This document shows, piece after piece, positions 7,125-14,216 of a DNA stretch of 23,435 bases. Made by a program: the position numbers and the translations under genes. The DNA comes from Actinomycetota bacterium (GTDB lineage: Bacteria; Actinomycetota; Acidimicrobiia; IMCC26256; PALSA-610). Where the stretch lies: NCBI GenBank assembly GCA_005779345.1, contig SXJQ01000173.1, forward strand, positions 1 through 23,435, given 5' to 3'. How positions within the stretch are numbered: the stretch's first letter is position 1; every line of letters begins with the position of its first letter. The notes under the pieces were generated by a model that was not told where the DNA came from, ran no database searches, and was given only the letters and a program-made list of their open reading frames with translations.

Positions 7125-8483
7125 CTACAAGGACGCGATGAGGCGCTCGACGCGCTCGTCGCGGCTCTTGAACGGATCCTTGCAGAGCACCGTGCGCTGG
7201 GCCTGGTCGTTGAGCTTCAGGTGGACCCAGTCGACCGTGTAGTCGCGCTTCTTCTCCTTGGCCCGCTTGATGAACGCGCCGCGCAGGCGCGCCCGGGTGG
7301 TCTGCGGAGGCTCGTCGATCGCAAGGTCGATCGCTTCGTCGGTGACGACCCGGTCGACGAACCCACGATCCTGGAGCTTGTAGTAGAGCGAACGGGCCCG
7401 CGTGACGTCGTGGTACGCCAGGTCGACGAGCGCGACGCGCGGGTGGGTCAGCGGGAGGTCGTGCTTGGCCCGGTACGCCTCGACGAGGTGGTACTTGATG
7501 ACCCAGTCGACCTCGGAGCGCAGCTCGAGCGGGTCGCGCTCGATCGTGGTCATGACGTGCTCCCACATGTCGAGGGCGCGCTGTTCCTGCTCGGGGAGCC
7601 CGCGTCGCTTGGCGAACCGGAGCGCTCGTGTGAGGTACTCGCTCTGCAGCTCGAACGCCGAGAGCTCGCGTCCGTTGGCGAGTCGGACGCGGCGCCGGCA
7701 GGTGACATCGTGACTGATCTCGCGGATCGCGCGGATCGGGTTCTCGAGGGTGAGGTCGCGCCACGGCGCACCGTCTTCCTCGAGCATCTTGAGAATGATC
7801 GAGGTCGTGCCGCACTTGAGGTAGGTCGAGTACTCCGACATGTTGGAGTCGCCGACGATCACGTGCAGGCGGCGAAATCGCTCCGCGTCGGCATGGGGCT
7901 CGTCGCGCGTGTTGATGATCGGACGCGAGCGCGTCGTCGCCGACGACACGCCTTCCCAGATGTGCTCGGCCCGCTGGGCGATGCAGTACATCGCTCCACG
8001 CGCGGTCTGGAGCACCTTGCCCGCGCCCACGTAGATCTGGCGGCTCACGAGGAAGGGGATCAGCACGTCGGTGACCTTGGCGAAGTCGCCCTCGCGCTCG
8101 ACGAGGTAGTTCTCGTGGCAGCCGTAGCTGTTGCCCGCCGAATCGGTGTTGTTCTTGAACAGGTACACCTCGCCGCGAATCCCCTCTTCGCGCAGGCGCT
8201 GCTCGGCGCTCGCGACGAGATTCTCGAGGATGCGTTCGCCGGCTTTGTCGTGCACCACGAGGTCGAGCAGCGAATCGCACTCGGGAGTCGCGTACTCGGG
8301 GTGGCTCCCGACATCGAGGTAGAGGCGCGCCCCGTTCTCGAGGAAGACGTTGGAGCTGCGCCCCCACGACACGACCCGGCGGAACAGGTACCGCGCGACC
8401 TCGTCGGGGCTCAGTCGACGCTGGCCGCGCAGCGTGCACGTGACGCCGTACTCGTTCTCGAGGCCGAAGATCCGCCGGTCCAT
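7125..8483 (-). CDS. pafA: Pup--protein ligase PafA
   Basis: Ligates the C-terminal glutamate of Pup to substrate lysines using ATP, forming an isopeptide bond through a gamma-glutamyl phosphate. The 452-residue product has the carboxylate-amine ligase fold: IFGLENEYGV at the N-terminus (Glu9 metal ligand), the catalytic Asp57 in LYLDVGSHPEYATPEC, FKNNTDSAGNSYGCHENYLV, RPIINTRDEPHAD and IVGDSNMSEYSTYLK. It lacks the extra N-terminal loop present in Dop, which separates the two paralogues. ATG 8483 is preceded at 9 nt by TACACT, a possible -10 box for a near-leaderless transcript. It follows prcA after 29 bp and precedes DUF3866 by 18 bp. Confidence 0.97.
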   Translation of the reverse strand: MDRRIFGLENEYGVTCTLRGQRRLSPDEVARYLFRRVVSWGRSSNVFLENGARLYLDVGSHPEYATPECDSLLDLVVHDKAGERILENLVASAEQRLREEGIRGEVYLFKNNTDSAGNSYGCHENYLVEREGDFAKVTDVLIPFLVSRQIYVGAGKVLQTARGAMYCIAQRAEHIWEGVSSATTRSRPIINTRDEPHADAERFRRLHVIVGDSNMSEYSTYLKCGTTSIILKMLEEDGAPWRDLTLENPIRAIREISHDVTCRRRVRLANGRELSAFELQSEYLTRALRFAKRRGLPEQEQRALDMWEHVMTTIERDPLELRSEVDWVIKYHLVEAYRAKHDLPLTHPRVALVDLAYHDVTRARSLYYKLQDRGFVDRVVTDEAIDLAIDEPPQTTRARLRGAFIKRAKEKKRDYTVDWVHLKLNDQAQRTVLCKDPFKSRDERVERLIASL

Positions 8484-8492
8484 GTGGTGGCG

Positions 8493-8498
8493 AGTGTA
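8493..8498 (-). promoter_or_regulatory. Candidate -10 box (TACACT) of pafA
   Basis: TACACT fits TANNNT and lies 9 nt before the pafA ATG, in the 29-bp gap after prcA. There is no Shine-Dalgarno sequence, so initiation would be from a leader of 2-3 nt. It would allow pafA-DUF3866-pafBC-lepB to be transcribed separately from the proteasome core genes. No clear -35 element. Confidence 0.3.
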
Positions 8499-8512
8499 CG
8501 GCTGCTGCGGGG

Positions 8513-9193
8513 CTAGGCCCCGAGCAGCCCGTCGAGCTCGCCGTTGCGGATCCGACGGAACATGCGCCGCGTCCGGGAGCGATCGAGGAAGGCGACTTCG
8601 AGCTGTTCGGCCGCGAGCGGCCCGGCGTCGCCGCCGAGCACCCGAGCGCCGAGCTTGATCGCGTCCGCGAGGGTCGCGTGCGGGTCGAAGTCGGCCTCGA
8701 GCGCAGCGTTCACCTGTTCGTGTTGGCCGCCGATCGCCGAGAAGCCCTGTTCGTCGATGACCACGCCGTCGTAGAAGATGTGGTACAGCTCGTCGTCTTC
8801 GAGCGTGGCACCGACCTCGCACACGAGGAGTTCGACCTCGTAGGGCTTCATCTCGTGCGTGAACACCTGACCGAGCGTCTGCGCGTAGGCGTTGCCGAGC
8901 TCGCGAGCCGAGACGTCTTCGCGGCTGTAGCTGTAGCCCTTGAGGTCAGCAGAGCGGATCCCGGCGACCTTCAGCATCTGGAATTCGTTGTACTTGCCGA
9001 CGGCAGCGAACGCGATGCGGTCGTAGATCTCGCTGATCTTGCTCAGCGTCTTGCTCGGATTGTCGGCGATGAGCAACACGCCGGGATCGATGCACATCGC
9101 GATGAGGTCGCGGCCGCGAGCGATGTTCTTGCGCGCATACTCGGCGCGGTCCTTCATCACCTGCTCGGGCGAGACATAGAACGGCATGCTCAC
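8513..9193 (-). CDS. prcA: 20S proteasome alpha subunit PrcA
   Basis: Outer-ring subunit of the bacterial 20S proteasome; it forms the gated antechamber that docks ARC/Mpa. 226 residues from the GTG start. The N-terminal gate/H0 segment PFYVSPEQVMKDRAEYARKN is followed by the Ntn-fold (RGRDLIAMCIDPGVLLIADN; DRIAFAAVGKYNEFQML), with no N-terminal catalytic Thr, as expected for an alpha subunit. GTG at 9193 overlaps the prcB stop as GTGA and has GAGGGGGTG about 7 nt upstream, better placed than for the alternative ATG at 9187 two codons later. Coupling to prcB fits the equal stoichiometry of the two rings. Confidence 0.96.
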   Translation of the reverse strand: MSMPFYVSPEQVMKDRAEYARKNIARGRDLIAMCIDPGVLLIADNPSKTLSKISEIYDRIAFAAVGKYNEFQMLKVAGIRSADLKGYSYSREDVSARELGNAYAQTLGQVFTHEMKPYEVELLVCEVGATLEDDELYHIFYDGVVIDEQGFSAIGGQHEQVNAALEADFDPHATLADAIKLGARVLGGDAGPLAAEQLEVAFLDRSRTRRMFRRIRNGELDGLLGA

Positions 9194-10065
9194 GACGCGT
9201 CACCCCCTCGTTCGGGCCCGCCGAGGAGCGCCTGGCTCAACGTCTCGACGTCGTCGTCGGGAAGCCCGCGGTAGCCGTCGGCGTCGATCACGGCGACCGT
9301 CGGAAAGATGCGCCGAACGAGGTCGGGCCCGCCGGTCGCGACGTCTTCGTCGGCCGCCGCGAACAACGAGCGGATCGCCAGGCCCACGGCCGCGTCGGCG
9401 TCGAGGTCGTCGCGCCAGCCGCTCTTGATCCAGTTGCGGGCGTGGATCGAGCCACTGCCCGTCGTCGCGAAGTCGAGTTCCTCGTAGCGGCCCCCGGTCG
9501 CGTCGTAGGTGAAGACGCGGCCACGGCCGCGGCGCTGGTCGAATCCGGCAAAGATCGGTACTACGACGAAACCCTGCATCGCCGCGGGCAGGTTCGCCCG
9601 CACCATCTGGGCGAGCTGGTTGGCCTTGCCCTCGAGGCTCAGCTGCGCGCCCTGCACCTTCTCGTAGTGTTCGAGCTGGGTCTGAAAGAGTCGGATCATG
9701 TCGATCGCAGGTCCGGCCGAACCGGCGATCGCGACGCCCGAGTAGTCGTCGGCGGGCTGCACCTTCTCCATCCGACGTCCGGCGATCGAGTAGCCGGCGG
9801 TCGCCCTGCGGTCGCCGGCCATCACGACGCCGGCGCCGAAGCGCACCGCGACCACGGTCGTCGCGTGCGGGATCTCGAGCCCGTCGTAGGCCCCGCCGGC
9901 CCGCAGACCGTCGGCTCGCATCCCGGCGGCCCGCATCCCGCCCGCGAGGCCGAGGTCGAGGCCGGCGCCGGGGAGCGCTTCGGGCTGCACGCGCCGCAAG
10001 AGGTCGAGGAACGACGGCCCGGGGTCGAGGGTCGGGGCGAAGAACGGCAGCGGGCTGTCGGTCAC
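9190..10065 (-). CDS. prcB: 20S proteasome beta subunit PrcB (with propeptide)
   Basis: Catalytic subunit of the 20S core, made with a propeptide that is removed autocatalytically to expose the N-terminal threonine nucleophile. 291 residues. The mature part begins at Thr69 in HATTVVAVRFGAGVVMAGDRR; the predicted propeptide is 68 residues and contains a repeat-like run (MRAAG, MRADG, LRAGG, residues 44-58). The residue before the cleavage site is Ala68 where the M. tuberculosis enzyme has Gly. The start is GTG at 10065 with no ribosome binding site; a 10-codon upstream frame ends in a TGA overlapping it. The gene lies 66 bp after pup and overlaps prcA by 4 nt. Confidence 0.95.
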   Translation of the reverse strand: MTDSPLPFFAPTLDPGPSFLDLLRRVQPEALPGAGLDLGLAGGMRAAGMRADGLRAGGAYDGLEIPHATTVVAVRFGAGVVMAGDRRATAGYSIAGRRMEKVQPADDYSGVAIAGSAGPAIDMIRLFQTQLEHYEKVQGAQLSLEGKANQLAQMVRANLPAAMQGFVVVPIFAGFDQRRGRGRVFTYDATGGRYEELDFATTGSGSIHARNWIKSGWRDDLDADAAVGLAIRSLFAAADEDVATGGPDLVRRIFPTVAVIDADGYRGLPDDDVETLSQALLGGPERGGDAS

Positions 10066-10094
10066 GGCGCGGATCGTTCGCAGGAGGTGAGCAT
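10062..10094 (-). promoter_or_regulatory. Possible leaderless 10-codon upstream ORF coupled to prcB
   Basis: ATG at 10094 opens a frame for MLTSCERSAP, whose TGA (10064-10062) overlaps the prcB start as GTGA. A TAGCCT box (complement of 10103-10108) lies 8 nt before this ATG, so a transcript starting there would be nearly leaderless. prcB lacks its own Shine-Dalgarno sequence, so it may be translated by re-initiation after this leader peptide. Geometry only; no evidence of conservation is available here. Confidence 0.35.
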
Positions 10095-10131
10095 CGGGCG
10101 GGAGGCTATCGGCGCGCCGGGGGCTCGCCCG

Positions 10132-10344
10132 TCACTCGCCGCCCTTTTGGACGTAGGAACGCACGAAGTCCTCGGCATTGGACTCGAGCACGGAATCGAT
10201 CTCGTCGAGCAGGTCGTCGAGTTCGCCCTTGAGCTTCTCGCCCTTCTCGCCCTTCTCGGACGCGCCGGTCGCGGCCGTCTCGGCGACCGCTTCGTCGTCG
10301 GTCTTTTGGGGTGCAGGCTTCTGCTTGCGCTCACGTTCGGCCAT
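10132..10344 (-). CDS. pup: Prokaryotic ubiquitin-like protein Pup (GGE-terminated)
   Basis: Small, largely disordered tag attached to lysines of proteins destined for the proteasome. 70 residues: a charged N-terminus that would engage the ARC pore, a Lys/Gly/Glu-rich linker (KGEKGEKLKGEL), and the helical ARC/PafA-binding region LDDLLDEIDSVLESNAEDFV followed by RSYVQKGGE. The last residue is Glu70, the coupling residue, so no deamidation of a terminal Gln is needed before ligation. The start has a strong GAGGAGGA ribosome binding site about 10 nt before ATG, and a TAGGAT box 33 nt before it. Pup lies between dop (113 bp upstream) and prcB (66 bp downstream), the classic actinobacterial order. 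Confidence 0.98.
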   Translation of the reverse strand: MAERERKQKPAPQKTDDEAVAETAATGASEKGEKGEKLKGELDDLLDEIDSVLESNAEDFVRSYVQKGGE

Positions 10345-10377
10345 GGCGGGGGGATCCTCCTCGGCGGACCGTCGGCG

Positions 10378-10383
10378 ATCCTA
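10378..10383 (-). promoter_or_regulatory. Candidate -10 box (TAGGAT) of pup
   Basis: TAGGAT is a full match to TANNNT in the 113-bp dop-pup gap. It would give a 5' leader of about 27 nt that contains the strong GAGGAGGA ribosome binding site. No recognisable -35 at 16-18 nt. A separate pup promoter makes sense because Pup is needed in excess over the enzymes. Confidence 0.4.
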
Positions 10384-10457
10384 GGCACTCATCGGCCGGT
10401 CGGCGGCGCGACTGACCCGTCGGCACGCGGTAGCGAGATCGCCCGACCAGCGGGGAG

Positions 10458-11945
10458 TCAACCCGAGAGGCCGTCGACCAGGTCACGGGGGGTGCGGGCG
10501 GCATCGAACAACGCGCCGACGTGGGCCTGGGTCCCCCGGGTCGGCTCCATCATCGGGATGCGTCGCAACGGGTCGGAACCGACGTCGAGGATCAGGCTGT
10601 CCCAGTTGGCGGCCACGACCGCGTCCGGCCAGCGGCTGAGCACCTGCCCGCGGAAGAAGGCGCGGGTCGTCGGCGGCGGCACGTTCGTCGCGGCCTGCAC
10701 GTCGTCCTCTGCGAGCAGCCGTTCGACCTTGCCCGCCGCGACCAGCTTCTCGTACAACGAACGAGCGGGGCGCCCGTCGTGGTCCTGGAGGTCGAGGAGT
10801 GCGAGCTTGGCGTCGCCCCAGTCGAGCCGGTCGCGCTCCGCGTACGCGGCCAAGAGCCGATGTTTGGTGACCCAGTCGAGCACGCCGTCGAGCGACGCGA
10901 CATCGGACTCGAGCGCCCCGAGCGTCGCCTCCCACCGGTCGAGCACCATCGCGCCGACCTCGTCGCCGCCGCACGGCTCCAAACCGCGCTCGTCGGCGTA
11001 CTTGCGGGCCAGGCGGAGGAACTCCCACTGGAGCTCGACCGCCGTCGCGCGCGAGCCGTCGGCGAGTTCGAGCGGACGACGCAGCGTGAGGTCGTGCGAC
11101 ACGTGGCGCATGGCCGGGACCGACGACGCGAGCGACAGGTCCTTGTCGATGAAGCCGTCTTCGATCATGCCGAGCACGATCGCCGTCGTGCCCACCTTGA
11201 GCAGGGTCGAGACCTCGCACAGATTCGCGTCGCCGACGATGACGTGCAGGCGTCGATAACGCTGCGGGTCGGCGTGGGGCTCGTCGCGCGTGTTGACGAT
11301 CGGGCGCTTGAGCGTCGTCTCGAGCCCGACCTCCTCCTCGAAGAAGTCGGCGCGCTGGGTGATCTGGTAGTCGACCTTCGCGGCGCCGTTCTCGCTGCCG
11401 ACCTTGCCCGCGCCCGTGAAGACCTGGCGGGTCACGAACCACGGGATGAGGTTGCGGACGAGTTGGGTGAACGCAACGCCGCGATCCACGAGGTAGTTCT
11501 CGTGCGTGCCGTAGCTGTTGCCCTTGCCGTCGGAATTGTTCTTGTAGACGACGATCTCTTGGTCGTCGGGGATCAGCCGTCGGGCGGCCTGCATCGAACG
11601 GGCGAGGATCCGCTCCCCCGCCTTGTCGTACAACACGGCTTGGAGCGCGTCGGAACATTCGGGCGAGGAGTACTCCGGGTGGGCGTGATCGACGTAATAG
11701 CGCGCGCCGTTCGTGAGCACCGCGTTGACCAGGTGGGTCTCGACGTCGGGCGGTTGCGCGCCGTCGCGAGCGAACCCGCGCGCGTCGCGCCCGGGCGACT
11801 CGTCGTCGAAGTCCCAGCCGACCCGGCGCTGATCGACGAACGCATTGATGAGCAACGACGACGCGAGTACCGGGTTCGGATCCGGAGCGCCGCGCAGCAC
11901 GACCCCGTACTCGGTCTCGATACCGATGAGCTTGGGGACGGCCAT
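10458..11945 (-). CDS. dop: Depupylase / deamidase Dop
   Basis: Paralogue of PafA that hydrolyses the Pup-lysine isopeptide bond (and deamidates Pup-Gln where Pup ends in Gln). 495 residues. The N-terminus LIGIETEYGVV carries the metal-binding glutamates (Glu10, Glu12). The Dop-specific loop lies around residues 38-70 (DFDDESPGRDARGF), and the catalytic Asp86 is in RYYVDHAHPEYSSPEC. Further conserved blocks are YKNNSDGKGNSYGTHENYLV, RPIVNTRDEPHAD and IVGDANLCEVSTLLK. The long loop distinguishes it from PafA. Because Pup here ends in Glu, depupylation is the only expected activity. It lies 49 bp after arc; a TAGGCT box ends 6 nt before the ATG, which would make the dop mRNA start at the A of the start codon. 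Confidence 0.97.
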   Translation of the reverse strand: MAVPKLIGIETEYGVVLRGAPDPNPVLASSLLINAFVDQRRVGWDFDDESPGRDARGFARDGAQPPDVETHLVNAVLTNGARYYVDHAHPEYSSPECSDALQAVLYDKAGERILARSMQAARRLIPDDQEIVVYKNNSDGKGNSYGTHENYLVDRGVAFTQLVRNLIPWFVTRQVFTGAGKVGSENGAAKVDYQITQRADFFEEEVGLETTLKRPIVNTRDEPHADPQRYRRLHVIVGDANLCEVSTLLKVGTTAIVLGMIEDGFIDKDLSLASSVPAMRHVSHDLTLRRPLELADGSRATAVELQWEFLRLARKYADERGLEPCGGDEVGAMVLDRWEATLGALESDVASLDGVLDWVTKHRLLAAYAERDRLDWGDAKLALLDLQDHDGRPARSLYEKLVAAGKVERLLAEDDVQAATNVPPPTTRAFFRGQVLSRWPDAVVAANWDSLILDVGSDPLRRIPMMEPTRGTQAHVGALFDAARTPRDLVDGLSG

Positions 11946-11951
11946 CGTGAG

Positions 11952-11957
11952 AGCCTA
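11952..11957 (-). promoter_or_regulatory. Candidate -10 box (TAGGCT) of dop, leaderless
   Basis: TAGGCT lies exactly 6 nt before the dop ATG in the 49-bp arc-dop gap, so the transcript would start at the first base of the codon. A purine-rich GGGAGAG sits too far upstream (about 19 nt) to act as a normal ribosome binding site. A -35-like TGAGTC is 17 bp upstream but is a poor match. Confidence 0.4.
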
Positions 11958-11994
11958 CGTCGCTCTCCCTGATCGACTCAGAGGTACGGATGCC

Positions 11995-13752
11995 TCAGAG
12001 GTACTGGCCGGTGGTGACGCGTTCGATCTGGCGGCCGCCCTTGGCCTCTTCGCCCCGCTGGATGATCGTGCGGACGTAGACGATGCGCTCGCCCTTCTTG
12101 CCCGAGATCTTGGCCCAGTCGTCGGGGTTCGTGGTGTTGGGCAGGTCCTCGTGCTCGCGGAACTCCTGCTTGATCGAATCGAGGAGGTCCTGGGTGCAGA
12201 TGCCCTTGCCGCCGCCGGCGATCGCCCGCTTGATCGACAGCTTCTTCGCTCGGCGCACGATGTTCTCGATCATCGCTCCCGACGAGAAGTCCTTGAAGAA
12301 GAGGAGTTCCTTGTCGCCGTTCTGGTAGGTGACCTCGAGGAACTTGTTGTCGTCACCGGTGTCGTACATCGCCGCGACGGCGTCGTCGATCATGTGCGCG
12401 ACGGCACGCTGCCCGTCGCCGCGGGTCTGCTTGATCTCGTCTTCCGCGATCGGCAGGTCGGTCGTGAGGTACTGGCGGAAGATCTGCTTGGCGGATTCCT
12501 GGTCGGGTCGTTCGATCTTGATCTTCACGTCGAGCCGGCCGGGGCGCAGGATCGCCGGGTCGATGAGATCCTCCCGGTTCGACGCGCCGATCACGATGAC
12601 GTTCTTCAGGCTTTCGACGCCATCGATCTCGGCGAGGAGCTGGGGCACGATCGTGCTCTCGATGTCGGAGCTGATGCCGGTCCCGCGGGTTCGGAACAGC
12701 GAGTCCATCTCGTCGAAGAAGACGATGACCGGGACCCCTTCTTCGCTCTTCTCGCGGGCGCGCTGGAAGATGAGCCGGATCTGCCGCTCCGTCTCGCCGA
12801 CGTACTTGTTGAGCAGTTCCGGACCCTTGATGTTGAGGAAGTAGCTCTTCGTGTTGTCGTTGCCCGTCTTCTCCGCGACGCGTTTCGCGAGCGAGTTGGC
12901 CACGGCCTTGGCGATGAGCGTCTTGCCACAACCCGGCGGCCCGTAGAAGAGGATGCCCTTCGGCGGTTGGAGCTCGTGTTCGCGGAACAGGTCGCCGTAC
13001 AGGTACGGCAATTCGACGGCGTCCTTGATCATCTCGATCTGGTCGTCGAGACCGCCGACATCGTCGTACGACACGTCGGGGACCTCTTCGAGAACGAGTT
13101 CTTCGGCCTCGGGCCGCGGAAGCTTCTCGAGCAGGAGCCCGGAACGCTGGTCGAGCAGCACGTGGTCGCCGGCGCGCAACTTGACGCCCGTGAGCGACTC
13201 GGCGAGCTCGCAGACCCGCTCCTCGTCGGCGCGACCGATCACGAGCGCGCGCCGCTTGTCGTCGAGCAACTCGCGGAAGACGACGACCTCACCCGCGCCG
13301 TCGACGACGCGGGCCTCGACGACGTTGAGCGATTCGTTGAGCACGACCTCCTGGCCCCGCTCGAGCTGATCGAGTTCCACCTCGGGGTGGGCCGCGACCC
13401 GCATCTTGCGACCGGCGGTGAAGATGTCGACGGTGCCATCGTCGTTGGTGCCGAGGTACGTGCCGTAGCCGTTGGGCGGCATCGTGAGCTTTTCGACCTC
13501 TTCGCGCAATGCCCCGATGTGCTCGCGTGCTTCGCGCAGGGTGGCCGACAGCTTCTCGTTCTGTGAGACGGCCTGTTGCAGCTGGCCCTTCGTCTCGAGC
13601 AGGCGCTCCTCGAGGGTGCGGACGCGCTTGGGCGCGTCCTGCAAACGGCGGCGCAGGACGACGACCTCGTCTTCGAGGCCCTTCATCTGTTCTTGGAGCT
13701 CGGCCACCTCGGCCTCGTACTCGGCCAGGTGCGGGTCGGGCTCTTGCGCCAT
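11995..13752 (-). CDS. arc: Proteasome-activating AAA+ ATPase ARC (Mpa)
   Basis: Hexameric ring ATPase that binds Pup through its N-terminal coiled coil, unfolds the tagged protein and threads it into the 20S core. 585 residues from ATG 13752. Coiled coil about 8-90, tandem OB domains about 92-215, AAA+ module from about 225 with Walker A GPPGCGKT (271-278) and Walker B VIVFFDEMDS (about 332-341), and sensor/arginine-finger region SNREDLIDPAILRPGRLD. The C-terminus ends in GQYL, the motif that docks into PrcA pockets. ATG 13752 is preceded by GAGGAGG with 5 nt spacing; the GTG two codons earlier lies inside that site and is rejected. First gene of the Pup operon, divergent from the ferredoxin gene, with a palindrome over its likely promoter. 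Confidence 0.97.
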   Translation of the reverse strand: MAQEPDPHLAEYEAEVAELQEQMKGLEDEVVVLRRRLQDAPKRVRTLEERLLETKGQLQQAVSQNEKLSATLREAREHIGALREEVEKLTMPPNGYGTYLGTNDDGTVDIFTAGRKMRVAAHPEVELDQLERGQEVVLNESLNVVEARVVDGAGEVVVFRELLDDKRRALVIGRADEERVCELAESLTGVKLRAGDHVLLDQRSGLLLEKLPRPEAEELVLEEVPDVSYDDVGGLDDQIEMIKDAVELPYLYGDLFREHELQPPKGILFYGPPGCGKTLIAKAVANSLAKRVAEKTGNDNTKSYFLNIKGPELLNKYVGETERQIRLIFQRAREKSEEGVPVIVFFDEMDSLFRTRGTGISSDIESTIVPQLLAEIDGVESLKNVIVIGASNREDLIDPAILRPGRLDVKIKIERPDQESAKQIFRQYLTTDLPIAEDEIKQTRGDGQRAVAHMIDDAVAAMYDTGDDNKFLEVTYQNGDKELLFFKDFSSGAMIENIVRRAKKLSIKRAIAGGGKGICTQDLLDSIKQEFREHEDLPNTTNPDDWAKISGKKGERIVYVRTIIQRGEEAKGGRQIERVTTGQYL

Positions 13753-13768
13753 GAGCACCTCCTCGTTG

Positions 13769-13799
13769 GTGTGACCCTATTCCGAGTTCAGGGTCGCAC
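13769..13799. promoter_or_regulatory. 10-bp-arm palindrome overlapping the likely arc -10 box (candidate operator)
   Basis: Arms GTGTGACCCT (13769-13778) and AGGGTCGCAC (13790-13799) are inverted copies with one mismatch, separated by 11 bp. The inner arm contains, on the minus strand, TAGGGT (complement of 13774-13779), a TANNNT -10 candidate that would give arc a leader of about 15 nt holding the GAGGAGG ribosome binding site. A dimeric regulator bound here would cover the arc promoter. The alternative reading is a DNA or RNA hairpin with an 11-nt loop. Confidence 0.5.
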
Positions 13800-13934
13800 C
13801 CGTGCATCCGATACGTTGTTCGCGGCGAGACGTCCACCACCGTTCTCGTACCGGGTCTCCCGCATGGGGTCGCCCGCGAACGCAGTTCTGACGCTCTTAT
13901 CGGCCGACCAACCGGCAAGTGAGGAAGTAAGGCG

Positions 13935-14171
13935 ATGAAGGTCTGGATCGACCAGGATCTCTGCACCGGCGACGGGCTCTGCGAGGAGATCGCCCCCGAC
14001 GTGTTCACCCTTCTCGACGACGGGCTCGCCTACGTCAAGGACGGCGACAAGGTGTACTCGTCCCCCGGTGGCGCCGAAGGCCTCGCCAACATCCCCGACG
14101 GTCAGCTCGACGCGGTCGTCGAGTCCGCCGAGGAGTGTCCCGGCGAGTGCATCTTCATCGAGGCCGAGTAG
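13935..14171 (+). CDS. Small ferredoxin, 3Fe-4S type
   Basis: Electron carrier of 78 residues. The pattern Cys10-x5-Cys16, with Asp13 in the place of the second Cys of a 4Fe-4S motif, and Cys68-Pro near the end predicts a [3Fe-4S] cluster; Cys72 (CPGEC) is an additional cysteine. The stretch between Cys16 and Cys68 (51 residues) is longer than in typical P450-partner ferredoxins and includes a Lys/Gly/Ser loop (KDGDKVYSSPGG). The protein is strongly acidic. GAGGAAG lies 7 nt before the ATG. The gene is divergent from arc across 182 bp and converges on the protease gene with a 45-bp gap. Its redox partner is not in the window; the link to the proteasome is positional only. Confidence 0.9.
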   Translation: MKVWIDQDLCTGDGLCEEIAPDVFTLLDDGLAYVKDGDKVYSSPGGAEGLANIPDGQLDAVVESAEECPGECIFIEAE

Positions 14172-14216
14172 CCGCTCGCCGTTCGCCGATCCGCTCGCGC
14201 CGCGGGGATCGCGACC

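Noticed and set aside
4135..8439. A single 1434-codon minus-strand open frame spanning pafC to pafA
   Set aside because: Only its last 326 codons read as a protein family (PafC). The rest is arginine-rich out-of-frame sequence opposite or within PafB, DUF3866 and PafA, a normal result of high GC.
5190..8516. Plus-strand open frame of 1108 codons
   Set aside because: Antisense to four well-supported genes, with biased Arg/Asp/Val composition and no domain; a GC-rich shadow.
13884..13900. GTTCTGACG in the arc-ferredoxin gap, shared with the inverted repeat at 21825-21952
   Set aside because: The identity is 9 bp only and the following sequence differs; most likely chance.
14172..14216. Possible terminator hairpin between the convergent ferredoxin and protease genes
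   Set aside because: Only a short GATCC/GGATC pairing with mismatched inner bases and no U-run; not distinguishable from background GC-rich sequence.
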